Positions 34,596-44,624 are shown, counted from the stretch's first letter. The stretch: 64,000 bases of DNA from Apiotrichum sp. Y4204 (GCA_025531455.1 JAMYHL010000049.1:186001-250000); one strand, 5' to 3'. The notes: generated by a model not told the origin, from the sequence alone. A program made the numbers and translations.

Positions 34596-34853
34596 ATGGA
34601 CTGGCTACGGCAACGACGCGCCCGCGCCGATGCAGAGGGCGACGTCTACCAGATCAGCGGCGCGAACCCTCTATGGTGGTTCTTTTTGAGCATCTTCCTC
34701 CTCGGCGTCAACACGGCCTCCATGGTGTTGCAATGGGTGGCATCCGACCGCCCTCTGAACGCCAGCTGGTGGATCGCCTTGATCTCCTCTCTCCTTTTAA
34801 TACCCCCGATGCTCTTGGTTTCTATCAAGAGGGTGCCGCGCGAGAAGCAATAA
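34596..34853 (+). CDS. 85-residue two-helix membrane microprotein, copy 1
   Basis: A single exon. A charged N-terminus (MDWLRQRRARADAEGD) is followed by two hydrophobic helices, WWFFLSIFLLGVNTASMVL and WWIALISSLLLIPPMLLV, and a short basic tail (SIKRVPREKQ). There is no cleavable signal peptide, so both ends probably lie on the same membrane side. It is clearly paralogous to the next gene, sharing the pattern LG(V/I)N(T/V)AS(M/F)VL in helix 1, WWI in helix 2 and the tail SxxxVPxxxxQ. No known family is recognised. The start is the first ATG after a pyrimidine-rich leader. Confidence 0.7.
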   Translation: MDWLRQRRARADAEGDVYQISGANPLWWFFLSIFLLGVNTASMVLQWVASDRPLNASWWIALISSLLLIPPMLLVSIKRVPREKQ

Positions 34854-35282
34854 GACGTGTGAGTTCACGTATTGTTCCCACTTGCCACTCTACTGCACAT
34901 ATGTACAACCTGTACCGCGGTCGGCGTATCTCGGCGGCGGCTGACGATGAGCATTTTTCGGATCAGGCTGTTTCAGTCGTCGCTGGCTTCATGCACACTA
35001 CATTGAGATATGTTACAGAGCTTCAACTCCGTCCATCTCCACCCTCGTGACTACTGTAGGTTGTTGGCCCTGGTACTGCAGGACGTGACACCAACACTAG
35101 TGCCTTTAGTTTCACCAGCCGTCATTCTCTACACCTTGACAACAGCCCCATGTCTTCTTCCCCGCCTCGTCGCAACCGAGGGCTCCTGTTCCTTCACTTC
35201 CCTGGCCACTCCCCTCTCCTCTTCATCTCATCGTTCTCTTCAAGCCCATCCTCATCGAGAACCCTCTGGACGACTCGAAACG
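34854..35282. other. spacer between the two-helix paralogues
   Basis: A 429-bp gap ending in a C/T-rich leader before the second copy. No coding signal was seen. Confidence 0.4.
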
Positions 35283-35666
35283 ATGACCGAGGTCCGAAAC
35301 GCCCCCTCACCATCTCCTGCTGGCAAATACCATGCCCTTTGTAGCGTTCATCCCTGGTTGTCCTATCTGACCTTCTTCACCCTCGGCATAAACGTTGCCT
35401 CGTTCGTGTTAGCAGAGCCTGGAAAGTCCACGTACAGCCGCATCGCCGGGGTCCTGTGGTGGATTTCAACGATCGGCGCCGTGGTTGGAGTGTTCCAGGC
35501 GTTCATGATCTCTGTCACCAAGGTGGTACCAGAAAAGGCGCCACAGTACGTACTACTTGTTTACGATCGACCTGCGTTGTCACTCGAAACGCAGGGCGTT
35601 TCAAGCCGACGGAGGCTGACGATACGCAGATCCGCAGATCAAATCCCTAATCGGCCTAATCCCTAA
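35283..35666 (+). CDS. two-helix membrane microprotein, copy 2
   Basis: Helix 1 is WLSYLTFFTLGINVASFVLA and helix 2 is IAGVLWWISTIGAVVGVFQAFM, followed by SVTKVVPEKAPQ. The donor GTACGT at 35546 and acceptor at 35629 remove 84 nt and leave a 99-residue protein. Without splicing the frame also stays open, giving 127 residues, because the intron is a multiple of three with no in-frame stop. The sequence matches copy 1 over both helices and up to the exon end. Copy 1 stops at the point where this gene has its donor. It probably arose by tandem duplication with later change at the 3' end. The N-terminus is longer and uncharged (residues 1-25). Confidence 0.65.
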   Translation: MTEVRNAPSPSPAGKYHALCSVHPWLSYLTFFTLGINVASFVLAEPGKSTYSRIAGVLWWISTIGAVVGVFQAFMISVTKVVPEKAPQYVLLVYDRPALSLETQGVSSRRRLTIRRSADQIPNRPNP

Positions 35667-35980
35667 TTCCTGAGGGCCTGAGCACAGCGGACGAAATGGC
35701 CACACGATTTGCATCTCTTGTTGCTTGTTACTTGTCGCCGATGTGCTGCTCATCCGAGCTGCGAGTCAGCACGGAGAGGATGCACGACTCGGACAAATAT
35801 TGTAATATGCTTCGAGAATGTACCCGGTTTTTTTAGTATCTCATTTGCGCGGGGCCCGTCAGCCGAGGTGAACAATGCTGGCGGCTCTTGTCACCGCCTT
35901 GGCCATCCTAGAGCTACAATACATCACGCCGACAGATTGTACAGTTATAACTAACCCTATCATACCCTCCCGCAAGCCAC
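35667..35980. other. intergenic, convergent ends in small-protein cluster
   Basis: A 314-bp gap between convergent genes. Nothing was recognised. Confidence 0.4.
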
Positions 35981-36402
35981 CTACTTGCAGAACACATTCG
36001 TGTCCCCCGTGTGGAACCCTGCGTATCCGACATGGTAGGTGATACATTTCCCGTCGGTCCCAGCGACAGTCACGGCCGCAAAGGAGTTGTACTCTCCTTG
36101 GTCCTCGGCGTAGTTCCCCTCGGCGCGGATCGCGACGGCCATGCTCTGCCGCCTCCCGGAACCGTTACGCACGACGAGGCAGTTTGTGCCACCATCTACT
36201 GAAGAGTAGTACAGCGCCCACGAGCCGCCGGGGGATATCGTGCCGCCTGTGAGTTGGCCGCCCTCACAGTCCGGCGACTCCAGGATTCCGCCTGTTCCCC
36301 CCTTGTCCATCTAGAGTTAGAGAAGAAAAAGAAGCAGCGTACAATTTGCGCCGCAGGGACGCTCGAGATAAAGGCCAGGGTGAGGATGGCGGCGAGCAAC
36401 AT
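35981..36402 (-). CDS. small secreted four-cysteine protein, SapA-like, copy A
   Basis: Exons 36402-36343 and 36310-35981 give 129 residues. A signal peptide (MLLAAILTLAFISSVPA) fills exon 1. The mature part is Gly/Ser/Tyr-rich with four cysteines in the pattern C-x36-C-x40-C-x17-C, consistent with two disulfides. Segments such as GGSWALYYSS, GGTNCLVVRN, EYNSFAAVTVAGTDGKCITY resemble Streptomyces spore-associated protein A (GTVYLTYN, GKNCVVTxR, DxGxYxxYAGPVYxxAxGxCVDxG). The resemblance is by eye. The intron is only 32 nt and sits at exactly the same codon as in the neighbouring paralogue. Function is unknown; a cell-surface or host/niche role is guesswork. Confidence 0.75.
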
Positions 36403-36983
36403 GATTGAAAAAAGTGAATTGTCGTGAAGAGACAGTTACCAGCTCCCACCTACAAATGGTTGACGTGCAGGTCCGCAAATGGGCCCGGGGAGTTCGTGGC
36501 ATCGAAGAAATGGACAATATGTTGCGTACTGCGTCTCATTCGCGTCTGGCACCCTCCTTATGTTGCTTCCGAGCAGCTTCCGGCGGAACACTATGCATAG
36601 GTTTAGGCGCAGGCAGTGGTATTGGAGCTTGAGGTTCCGGGTCGAGGATTTCAGGAGCTTACAGCGCGGAATGGCGGATAAGCTGACTCGGCTAGGTAGC
36701 AGGGCGAGTTTCGGGTTCGAGCTCCCGTCGTGCGTCTGATCTGGGCTCGGATCTTTAGAACGGCGGCCACGCAGACTCGGATATGACTCGTTCACAGCAC
36801 ATTGAAGAGCGTCGACCCCAGGCCCCTCTTGCCCGCCCGTGTGGCGGCCAGCTCGCCTGCCTTGCCGTGTATGTTCCGCATCCCATGTTCAGCTCGAAAG
36901 CCACACAATGCATTGCCCCAAGCCCGACACAACGCACAGCAACATTACCGCCTATCACATATTCTGTAACACTCTGAAGGGGT
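36403..36983. other. spacer between SapA-like paralogues
   Basis: A 581-bp gap upstream of copy A and downstream of copy B. No gene was seen. Confidence 0.4.
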
Positions 36984-37433
36984 CTACTTGCAGTGCACAT
37001 TGTCGTCTCCCCAATGGGTGTACGCGTATCCGACATGGTAAGAGATACACTTGCCTTTCGTGCCGGAGATGGACACGGCTGCGAAGGACGAGTACCAACC
37101 GTCGTCGTTGGCGTAATTTGTCCCCGAGCGGATACCGACATCGAACTGCTGCGGCTTGCCCGAACGGTTACGCACAACGAGGCAGTTTGTGCCCCCGTTA
37201 GCGCTCGAGTAGTAGAGCGCCCACGAGCCGCCGGGCGCCATCGTATCGCTGTTCAGAAGGACCCCGTTACACGACGGCGAGGTGAGGACCTTGCCCGTGC
37301 CCCCTACGGATTGCGGCTGGTGTTAGAGCAATGCAGAGTACAAAAGCCCAGGTAGAGGCGTCCCGAAGCTTACAATTCCGGGGGCGGGGACGCCGGAGAT
37401 GAAGGCGAGGGAGAGGAGGGTGGTGAGCAGCAT
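36984..37433 (-). CDS. small secreted four-cysteine protein, SapA-like, copy B
   Basis: Exons 37433-37374 and 37316-36984 give 130 residues. It shares with copy A the signal peptide (MLLTTLLSLAFISGVPA), the intron position directly after the codon for Ile20, and the whole mature pattern: APGGSWALYYSSANGGTNC, RNRSGKPQQFDVGIRSGTN, GWYSSFAAVSISGTKGKCISY and a terminal Cys-Lys. All four cysteines are conserved. The intron here is 57 nt against 32 nt in copy A. Tandem same-strand arrangement and high identity point to a local duplication that kept both copies intact. Confidence 0.77.
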
Positions 37434-38029
37434 TGTGGATTGAGAGCTCAGAGTCTGAGGTCCACAGTCACCGAGTGCCCCGCTCATATATTGTGCGGTT
37501 TCTTGTTTGGCCACTTGCTCGGCACGGGCAGCGATCCCCGTCTGCACCTCTTGGAGACTCGTGACGTGAACAGCATTGACATGAGTGCGTCTTGTCCTCA
37601 CATGTGAGAATGGTGCATTTTGCAGTTTCCGACGGAGGCAGGTTAGGCACAGAAAGTGGGACTGGAGCTTGTCGGGTTGTGGCTGCCGGGAACTTTGAAT
37701 GCGGAAGGGGTATTAAGCCGAGGGCTCGACGTGACCAGGTAGGGGGCAGTCTCGAGCTGGAGATTGAAGCATGCCTCCTACGAGGGTTTTGTAAAATCGC
37801 GCTCGTGTGCAGAAGTTATCATCGGATAGCGGACTTCGGGGATGCCAGCAGCGAAAACGTTGCGTGGGGAGCCACAGTCCGTGTCTGGCGCCGCGGGAAG
37901 CTATCTGTATAGTCTGGTTCCATTATTTCGCCATGGACGTCGTTCGCAGTCCGATCACAAGTACATCATGATTGTCCGTATCAGATTAAGAGACTGCCCG
38001 TATATTGAATATTGCCCAATCCTCTCCTC
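37434..38029. other. intergenic, SapA-like copy B promoter
   Basis: A 596-bp gap. It contains the promoter of copy B and the 3' flank of the protease gene. No distinctive element was seen. Confidence 0.4.
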
Positions 38030-39280
38030 TTAGGCGAGGTCCGCAAAGCCCACCGCGGACGGCTGGTACTGGAACACGGCGTACACGTTCTTGAGGAACG
38101 TCGTGCCGATGATCCAGCTGATGTCCGTGGGCACGATCGCGTCCAGGCCGCCGCGGCACGACCCGTCGGCCGCGCCGTCGTGGATGACCATATCCATCGG
38201 GTCGACAGCGAAGCGGCGCCCGCCAAAGTCGAGAGAAAGCTCAATCTTCGCATCGCACGGGACACGGTACGAGCCCTGCGCACCCTTCGCACCGGCCGAG
38301 TTGTCCGCCCGCGCACCCTCGATTCCCGCATATACCCGCTGGACCACCTCCTTCGGGCCCGCAAGCAGCGTCGTCCCCGTGTCGACCGACGCGGCGCGCT
38401 GGCTCCCTGAGGAGAAGGACTCGCCGTTCACTACGATGCCGTCGAGGTTCACGCGCCAGAGGTCCTGCGAAGCGAGCGGGATGTAGTGCACCTCGCCCTT
38501 GAATGCCGACTCGTCAATGCCGCTGTTGTTAGTATAACATAGTGACTGGTGGACTCACCCAAAAGTAACGCTCCCGCCGGGGTTGGCCACCGGCGCGCTG
38601 CCGGCGGGGACGTTCGAGCGTGCAAGCCGCATGCCGAAGCGCTTGTCGGTCCACTGCTCCGCGAGCCCGACCCACAGCGGCGTGATATCCGGCGTCGCGA
38701 GCCTCGGCCATGCGAGCCCCACCCGCCCCGAGATGTTCGTGCCCTTGTACGGGTCGTCGACGTTGCGCGCGCCCACTGCGGTCAGAACTGGAAGTACATA
38801 TCCAGAACAATCCGTTCAGACAGAACAGAAATCGCCCACTCACAGAACTTCTGGCCCTTCACGACCCCGTTGCCAAGACCCATGTCGTCCTGCCTCCACT
38901 CCCCCTCGGCGAACCCCTCGGCGAAATTGAGGCGCTTGTGCTCCGAGTACTCCCCCGGCTCCGCCATCCTGGCGCTTGACGATCCCGCAGGGTTGTACTG
39001 CGGCCCGCCGGCGCACGCGAGCTCAATGCACCCAGTGTACATGTAGGTGTTGCCCGCGCCGGTGTCGAGGTGCACCTCGATGGACTGCGGCGGCGTCCCG
39101 ATGCTCACGCGTGTGGAATACAGCGTGTCGGCGCCCCACACGGTAAGGCTACTGTTAGTTGGTATCGGGGACAGTCACTCACCCCGCAGTGCTCTTGCCC
39201 AGGTCGCGGGGCTGGTGCGCGGGCTGGGGTAGCGCAGCCGCACATGCCACCAGCGAGAGGAGAATGGAGGTGGAGAACAT
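38030..39280 (-). CDS. secreted pepsin-type (A1) aspartic protease, divergent
   Basis: Exons on the minus strand are 39280-39183, 39148-38844, 38775-38559 and 38522-38030, giving 370 residues. A signal peptide (MFSTSILLSLVACAAALPQ) leads almost directly into the mature-type lobe, with no room for a normal propeptide. The N-lobe has YSTRVSIGTPPQSIEVHLDTGAGN with catalytic Asp61. The C-lobe has ASVDTGTTLLAG with Asp254, and the end shows DISWIIGTTFLKNVYAVF. The first motif is DTGAG instead of the usual DTGSS/T, and the flap region (NFAEGFAEGEWRQDDMGLGN) lacks the usual flap Tyr-Gly. The fold and both aspartates are present, so activity is possible but substrate handling is likely changed. It flanks the SapA-like pair. 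Confidence 0.88.
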
Positions 39281-40038
39281 GATATTATAGAGTGGTCGGA
39301 GATGAAGAAGTTTCGAGCGTGGGGGTTCTTTCTCTCCTCAACACGACCGGCTTTTATGCCGTCTCGGACCGCTTCAGGAGGGTCGCATCGCCATAGCCCT
39401 CAGTCGTGCGATCATCGTGCCATTGTCGTCACAACAACTGGCGCGCATTGTCGTCACCACGACCGGCGGACACGCCCACCAACTCTATTGCCAACTGATG
39501 TGGTAGCTGCTGTAACCGCCGCCCAGTTTGTTAGTTTCGGGCCGCCCGACCTCGCCTGCCGCGTCGCCTGTTTGGCGACCAGGACTGAGTTAAGCACAGT
39601 CTGCGTCGGCATACTGTCCGCCGACGAGGCTCTCCGTCGCATGCGCTGTACCCTCCGTCGCTCCGCCCTCACAGCCTCAACCTCTCCCCGTCGCATTAGC
39701 GCCGTCGCTGCGTCGAAACCGGGATCCGGGACCAGGGCGCGGGGTCGGTGAGCATCAGTAGCTTTGCACGCGGAGCACCGCGATGACAGGCAGCACTCCT
39801 GGTCAGGATGGATTTGTCGTCTTGGTTACGAGCTTACCACTGGCAACTGGAGCTTGGGCGGCATAGCGGTGGCAGCGCGACTGCGAAACACCAAACACAA
39901 AATATAAACAATTTAGTTTGCCACAAAACGCAACCACTTTCGACTGCCACTTTGGTGTTCCTGACTGGGCCAAAGTCATGGAGATCGTAGAATCTCCGTC
40001 ACCGCTTGGGAAGATCGAAGATCGCCGAACTGAAAAGC

Positions 40039-40044
40039 CACGTG
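40039..40044. promoter_or_regulatory. CACGTG element upstream of OST1
   Basis: A CACGTG core about 220 bp upstream of the OST1 start. It lies 32 bp from a second, longer palindrome. Confidence 0.4.
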
Positions 40045-40075
40045 GGAATTGGCTACGTGGCTGCCACGCTAAATA

Positions 40076-40085
40076 GTCACGTGAC
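40076..40085. promoter_or_regulatory. GTCACGTGAC palindrome upstream of OST1
   Basis: A perfect 10-bp palindrome with CACGTG core, about 180 bp upstream of the OST1 start. Paired with the hexamer at 40039 it looks like a bHLH-type site cluster. Confidence 0.5.
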
Positions 40086-40261
40086 TGACTTCTCCACCCT
40101 CGATGCGTCGCTGCGCGCGACGTGTTCATCACTGTCCGTCATGGCACAATCTGGCTCTAGCTCGAGCCTGTGGCTGGCCATCGTCGTCGTCGATAGCATC
40201 CTCGTCGTCACCACTTCCCACCACCACACCCTCCTTACCACCTTCCCCCCAACGCGCGAAG

Positions 40262-41912
40262 ATGCGGCTGCCCGGCTTCGGCTTCCTCGCCCTCCTCCCC
40301 CTCGCGCTCGCGGACGCGGCCCGCCCGCACCTCGAAGCAGGCATCTGCCCGCAGTCGTTTGTCAACACGGCGGTCGCGCGCGTCGTCGAGCTCGGCGGGA
40401 GCACAGCAAAGATCACGACGCAGTACAATGCCAAGGCGCTCGTGTCCTCCCCTGAGAGCTATGTACTTGCGCTCGCGGGCAAGAACCAGGAGGTTCCCGC
40501 ATTCTACGAGATCCAGGTCGCTGGAAAGCCTGCCCAGGGCGTTGTGATCGACACGCTTGACGAGTGAGTCGAGTGCAAGTGCAAGGATTGTTGGAGGCTC
40601 ATCCCAGTGCACCTGTTGCGATTGTCCCTGTTGGCAAGATGGAGAAGGACGACAGCGTCACCATCTCGCTCAACACGGTGCAGGCCCACGCGACGCGACC
40701 CCTCCCGCCCGCGATCGAGCAGCGCGACCCGCAGTACGTCGTCTGGGAGACGGACTCGTATCTCGTCGACAGCGCGTACACCTCCGAGGTCGAGCGCGTC
40801 AAGATCCGGTGAGCTAGATGCCTTCACTTTGGTTTGTCGCATCTAACCTTAGCTCCCCCACGCCCAGCATTCTCAGCTACGGCAAGGTGCCGTCGACGTT
40901 CACTCGCGACTCGGACGTAACCAAGGCGGGCGCGACGCTCACACTCGGCCCCTTCCACTCCGTTCCCCCGACCATTGGCGCCGACGCCAAGACTAAGCGC
41001 TCCCCGTTCCACGTTCACTTCGAGACCCGCGAGCCCATCATCGGCATCCGCTCGCTTCGCCGCGCCGCCGAGGTGTCCCACTGGGGCGACAACCTCAACA
41101 TCCAGGACGAGATTGCGCTCTACAACGACGGACCTCAGTGAGTAGCTGACATCATGATCAAGGCCAGCTAACCCCCAGGCTCAAGGGCCACTTCTCGCGC
41201 CTCAACTACCAGCAGGCCGTCCGCTTTCACGCCAACAAGCCTCCCCAGATTCTCTCCGAGCTGACCCTCCGGATCCCTCCGTCGGCGCACTCGGTGTACT
41301 ACTACGACACTATCGGCAACGTCTCGACCTCGCACTTCCGCCCCGGCTCCACTGGGGCCGGGGCTTCTAAGCGCCGCGTAGTCGACAGCGTTCTCGAGCT
41401 CCGCCCCCGGTACCCCGTTCTCGGCGGCTGGAACTACTCGTTCACTGTTGGGTGGGACAGCCCGCTCGGTGAGGCGCTCAAGGTGAACGGCGAGGGTAAG
41501 AAGGTGAGTCCCCGGAGCTGATTTCTTCTGCGGCTCAAACTGACACACCCAGGTTCTCGCTGTCCCCTTCATCACCCCTATCCCTGGCGTTGTCGCGGAT
41601 GAGGTCGAGTTCCGCGTCGTCCTCCCCGACGGCGCGAGCGACGTGGAGGTCTTTGTCCCCTTCCCTGTCGACTCGTACGAGCACTCGATCCACAAGACCT
41701 ACCTCGACACCACCGGTCGCCCCGTCGTGACGATCACCAAGGCGATCGTGACCGACAACTACGCGCAGCCCATCTACGTGACCTACTCGTACCCACTGTC
41801 CGCACAGCTGCAGAAGCCGCTCCTCGTCTCGGCCGTTGTTGGCGCGCTTCTCTTCGCCTTCATGCTCCTCCGCCGTGTCGACTACACCATCGACAGCAAG
41901 AAGCGCAAGTAG
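40262..41912 (+). CDS. OST1: ribophorin I, oligosaccharyltransferase subunit
   Basis: Exons 40262-40563, 40608-40808, 40868-41137, 41179-41503 and 41553-41912 give 485 residues. A signal peptide (MRLPGFGFLALLPLALADAA) is followed by the lumenal ribophorin I domain. Conserved stretches include VVWETDSYLVDSAYTSEVER, then LGPFHSVPP, HFETREPIIGIRSLRRAAEV and SVYYYDTIGNVSTSHFR. Near the end are the P-rich FITPIPGVVADEVEF core, one transmembrane helix (LLVSAVVGALLFAFMLL) and a basic cytosolic tail ending KKRK, an ER-retention signal. It is a core subunit of the complex transferring N-glycans to nascent proteins in the ER. Length matches fungal Ost1. It is unlinked functionally to its neighbours, though HUT1 also serves the ER. 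Confidence 0.95.
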
Positions 41913-42388
41913 ACAAAAGAGGCGACAACACTCGTGTAGAGTGCTGTGTGGAATCTGTAGCGAATACCTCGGCACGGCCGTGGAATAGACAGCATGCATG
42001 CGTGCGATTGATGTGTGAGGGAGTGTGGGCCATGAAAAGGCGTTAGTAACCAACTGAGGAGTATCAGAGCAGAACGTGACTAGTTACAATCAGCTTGGAC
42101 ACGGTGACTGTCACAACATGTGCAGGTTAGGGTCGATAAAAGTCATGTCAGCAGCAACACGATGGATATACACGTCCACACGACCCGCCTCTTTACTCCA
42201 CTCTCGTCCGTATCCGATCCACAGGAGAAGTGATGCCATACATGGCCGTCCGTCCGGAGGCTAGTGTACATAATGGCAGCGACATGCGGCATGCAAGCTG
42301 CGGCGGCGTGCGCATGCGAGCGTCTACGCCGATGATTTTTTTGTTGCTTTACGAATGCGTGCGTCCATCTACTCGCTGCTCATCGTAC
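41913..42388. other. convergent intergenic, OST1 / TOM22
   Basis: A 476-bp gap between two 3' ends. Nothing was recognised. Confidence 0.4.
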
Positions 42389-42890
42389 TTAGAAGCCGGC
42401 GGGGACGAGGCCGGCCGGGGGCGCCTGGCCGGGTGCGGGTGCGCCGCCCATGAGCTGGACATCAGTAACATATTCCTGTAGCGTGGCTTGTGGTTTACGG
42501 GTTCCCGGTACTCACCTGCTGCTGTCCGGACTGGTGCATCTGCATCTCGCGCTCCTGCTGGGTAATGCGGGCCTCGTCCTCGATAGCGAGCGCGAGGGGC
42601 AGGCCGATGAGGAGTGCCGAGGTGGTGACCCACCACGCGAGCTGGCCCGAGGCGCCGAAAGCCCATGACGCCCATCCGCGCGCGGCCGAGTACGACTGTG
42701 CGACGGACGCGCGCGTGTCAGCGTCGACAATGTCCTTGAGCGCGGCGACACGCTCGTACAGCGTCTCGGAGGACGGGTCAAAGTCGTCCTCGGAGAGTAC
42801 GGACTCGTCGTCGCTGATCTCCGACTCGGTGTCGACGTCCGACTCGGCGCCGATGATAATGTCCTCCTTGACTTCCTCGACGAGAACCAT
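42389..42890 (-). CDS. TOM22: mitochondrial import receptor subunit Tom22
   Basis: Exons 42890-42516 and 42454-42389 give 146 residues, about the size of fungal Tom22. The cytosolic N-terminus is very acidic (DVDTESEISDDESVLSEDD), as needed for presequence binding. The conserved ETLYERVAALKDIV segment and a tail-anchor helix with its Pro (WWVTTSALLIGLPLALAIEDE) follow, then a Gln/Met-rich stretch. The 22-codon last exon encodes a Gly/Pro/Ala-rich intermembrane-space tail. Tom22 is the central receptor and assembly hub of the TOM complex. Confidence 0.93.
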
Positions 42891-43246
42891 TGTGTGCTGA
42901 TGTGTGGGGGTGGGGGTAGGGGTGGAGAGGGAGAGGGTGTGGTGTTGGGATGTGATGGAATTGCAATGTTGGATTTGTGGAAAAGGACCCCGAGAAGATG
43001 GTGGGTGGGGTGGTGAAAACGGTGGCTAATGGCTTCGCAGTCACTTTGATAAATGGGAGGGAGATTTAAAAAAGAGGATTAAATTCGGCAGATGACCGAA
43101 GAATGATTTCAGCGTGCCCAGAATTTCAGAACTGGCTGCTCTGGCTGCTCTGTTGCTCGCGACCGCCACCCAGAGTGAACAACATTGACCACATCCACTC
43201 TTGTTGCCCTCCTCGTCTCGTCCATTTCGGCCACTCCATTCCAAAA
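42891..43246. other. divergent promoter, TOM22 / RRP15
   Basis: A 356-bp gap between start codons. A C/A-rich TOM22 leader and an A/T-rich centre are visible. No specific motif was identified. Confidence 0.45.
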
Positions 43247-44293
43247 ATGGCGCTCAAGGGTATCCTCAAGAACACCTCCGCGTCCGCCGAGGCGGGCCCG
43301 AGCCAGCCGCGCGACACGGCCGCGAAGAAGGCCGGGCCGAAAGCGACGATGAGCGCCACGATCGCCGCCCCCGCGAAGAGCAAGAAGGAGAAGGGCAAGG
43401 GCAAGGAGCGCAAGGTCGTCGAAGCCGCTGCGGAGAGCGACGCATCAGCATCCGCCGAGGAGTCCGATGTTGACATGGAGGACGAGCTCGACACGGAGGA
43501 CGAGATTGAGCGCGCGCAGGCGCCAGGAGAGAAGAAGCCGTTGAGTAGGTGTCCAGCTTGTGTCTATCACCTGCAAGCTGACTCCCAGAACGCAAGCGCG
43601 TGACGACCGCCGCCGACTTCGGAAGCACGCTGACCTCGCTGCTCGCGGAGCCGGGCAAGCCGTCGAAGAAGAAAAAGGCCGTCGAGGAGCCGAGCCTCAC
43701 AAAGCCGATCGGCCAGCCGATCCTTTCGCTCTCCGCCAAACCCCTCCCGCCATCGGCGGCGGCTGTGTCTCTCGAGCGCCGCGCCGCACGTGCGCTCAAG
43801 GCCGAGAAGGAGGAGCGCCTCGACCGCGCGCGTGTGCGTAATGTCATCGAGGGATGGGTGCCTGCCCCTGGCGCCGAGGTCGGAAGCCAGGAGTTTGAGC
43901 GCGCGCTCAGGAAGACGGCGCAGCGTGGTGGTGAGTGCAGGAGTATAAGAGGCGGAGGTTGAGGGCAAATGGTGTGATTTGGATCAACGTGCTGACATTT
44001 TCTTCTCGTCACTTAACGGCGACTCACACCCTAATTTACACCCCTGGACCTCCGATTATCCATCTCATCGACAATCTGTTTCCCCACCAGTCATCAAGCT
44101 CTTCAATGCGATTCTCGTCGCCTCGAAGAACGCCGAGTCGGCCGCCAAGACGCTCTCGCAAAAGGCGGGTCTCAAGCCCGAGGAGGCCAGGAGCCGGAAA
44201 GAGAAGGACAACATCCTCGGTCGCGGCGGCCGCGAGGACGTGCTCACAAAGGAGAGCTTCCTCGACCTTGTGCGCAAGGGCGGGTCGAAGTAG
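43247..44293 (+). CDS. RRP15: rRNA-processing protein Rrp15
   Basis: Exons 43247-43544, 43589-43930 and 44091-44293 give 280 residues. The start (MALKGILKN) is followed by a low-complexity Lys/Ala/Glu-rich half with an acidic patch (DVDMEDELDTEDEIE). The Rrp15p domain begins at ADFGSTLTSLLAEP and holds KPIGQPILSLS, then RRAARALKAEKEERLDRARV, the family hallmark LRKTAQRGVIKLFNAI with the second intron inside RGV, and a C-terminal basic helix. In yeast Rrp15 is nucleolar and needed for 60S precursor processing. Domain order and length match fungal orthologues. Confidence 0.93.
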
Positions 44294-44624
44294 GAGGCGG
44301 GTTTGGCTGCAGGATAGGGGGAAGAGTAGGTTGGGGTACGGTTTGTTCATATACCATTAGATTCATGCATGTCCATACGTTTGCCGCGTGCTGCGTTCTG
44401 ATTTATTTAACGCTGCGGGAGCCCAGAGGCCAGAGGATTGAGCTGCTCCGTCGACTGTGCAGAATCATGTCCGGTACCAGGATGGCGGCCACTGGCGCAG
44501 GTTGTGGCGTTGGCCGACTCGCAGACATTTCTTCCATCTCGGACCTCCACATTTTTCGTGCCTTTACACCATCCAGATACCCACCCAGTGCGTCATTGCA
44601 ACCAACCCATCCGTCTGGTGGCCA
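44294..44624. other. intergenic, RRP15 / RKM5
   Basis: A 331-bp gap between same-strand genes, with a short C-rich leader just before 44625. No other feature was seen. Confidence 0.4.

Larger units (their letters stand above)
39281..40261. other. divergent promoter, aspartic protease / OST1
   Basis: A 981-bp gap between two start codons. The right third holds two CACGTG hexamers. No coding signal was seen. Confidence 0.5.

Noticed and set aside
36690..36760. tRNA-like B box (GGGTTCGAGCTCCC)
   Set aside because: No acceptor stem or A box at the right distance; the 5' half does not fold into a D arm.
40564..40607. Continuation of OST1 through GLLEAHPS without splicing
   Set aside because: It needs an exon start without a usable intron. 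A normal 44-nt intron (GTGAGT to CCCAG at 40607) keeps frame and matches other introns.
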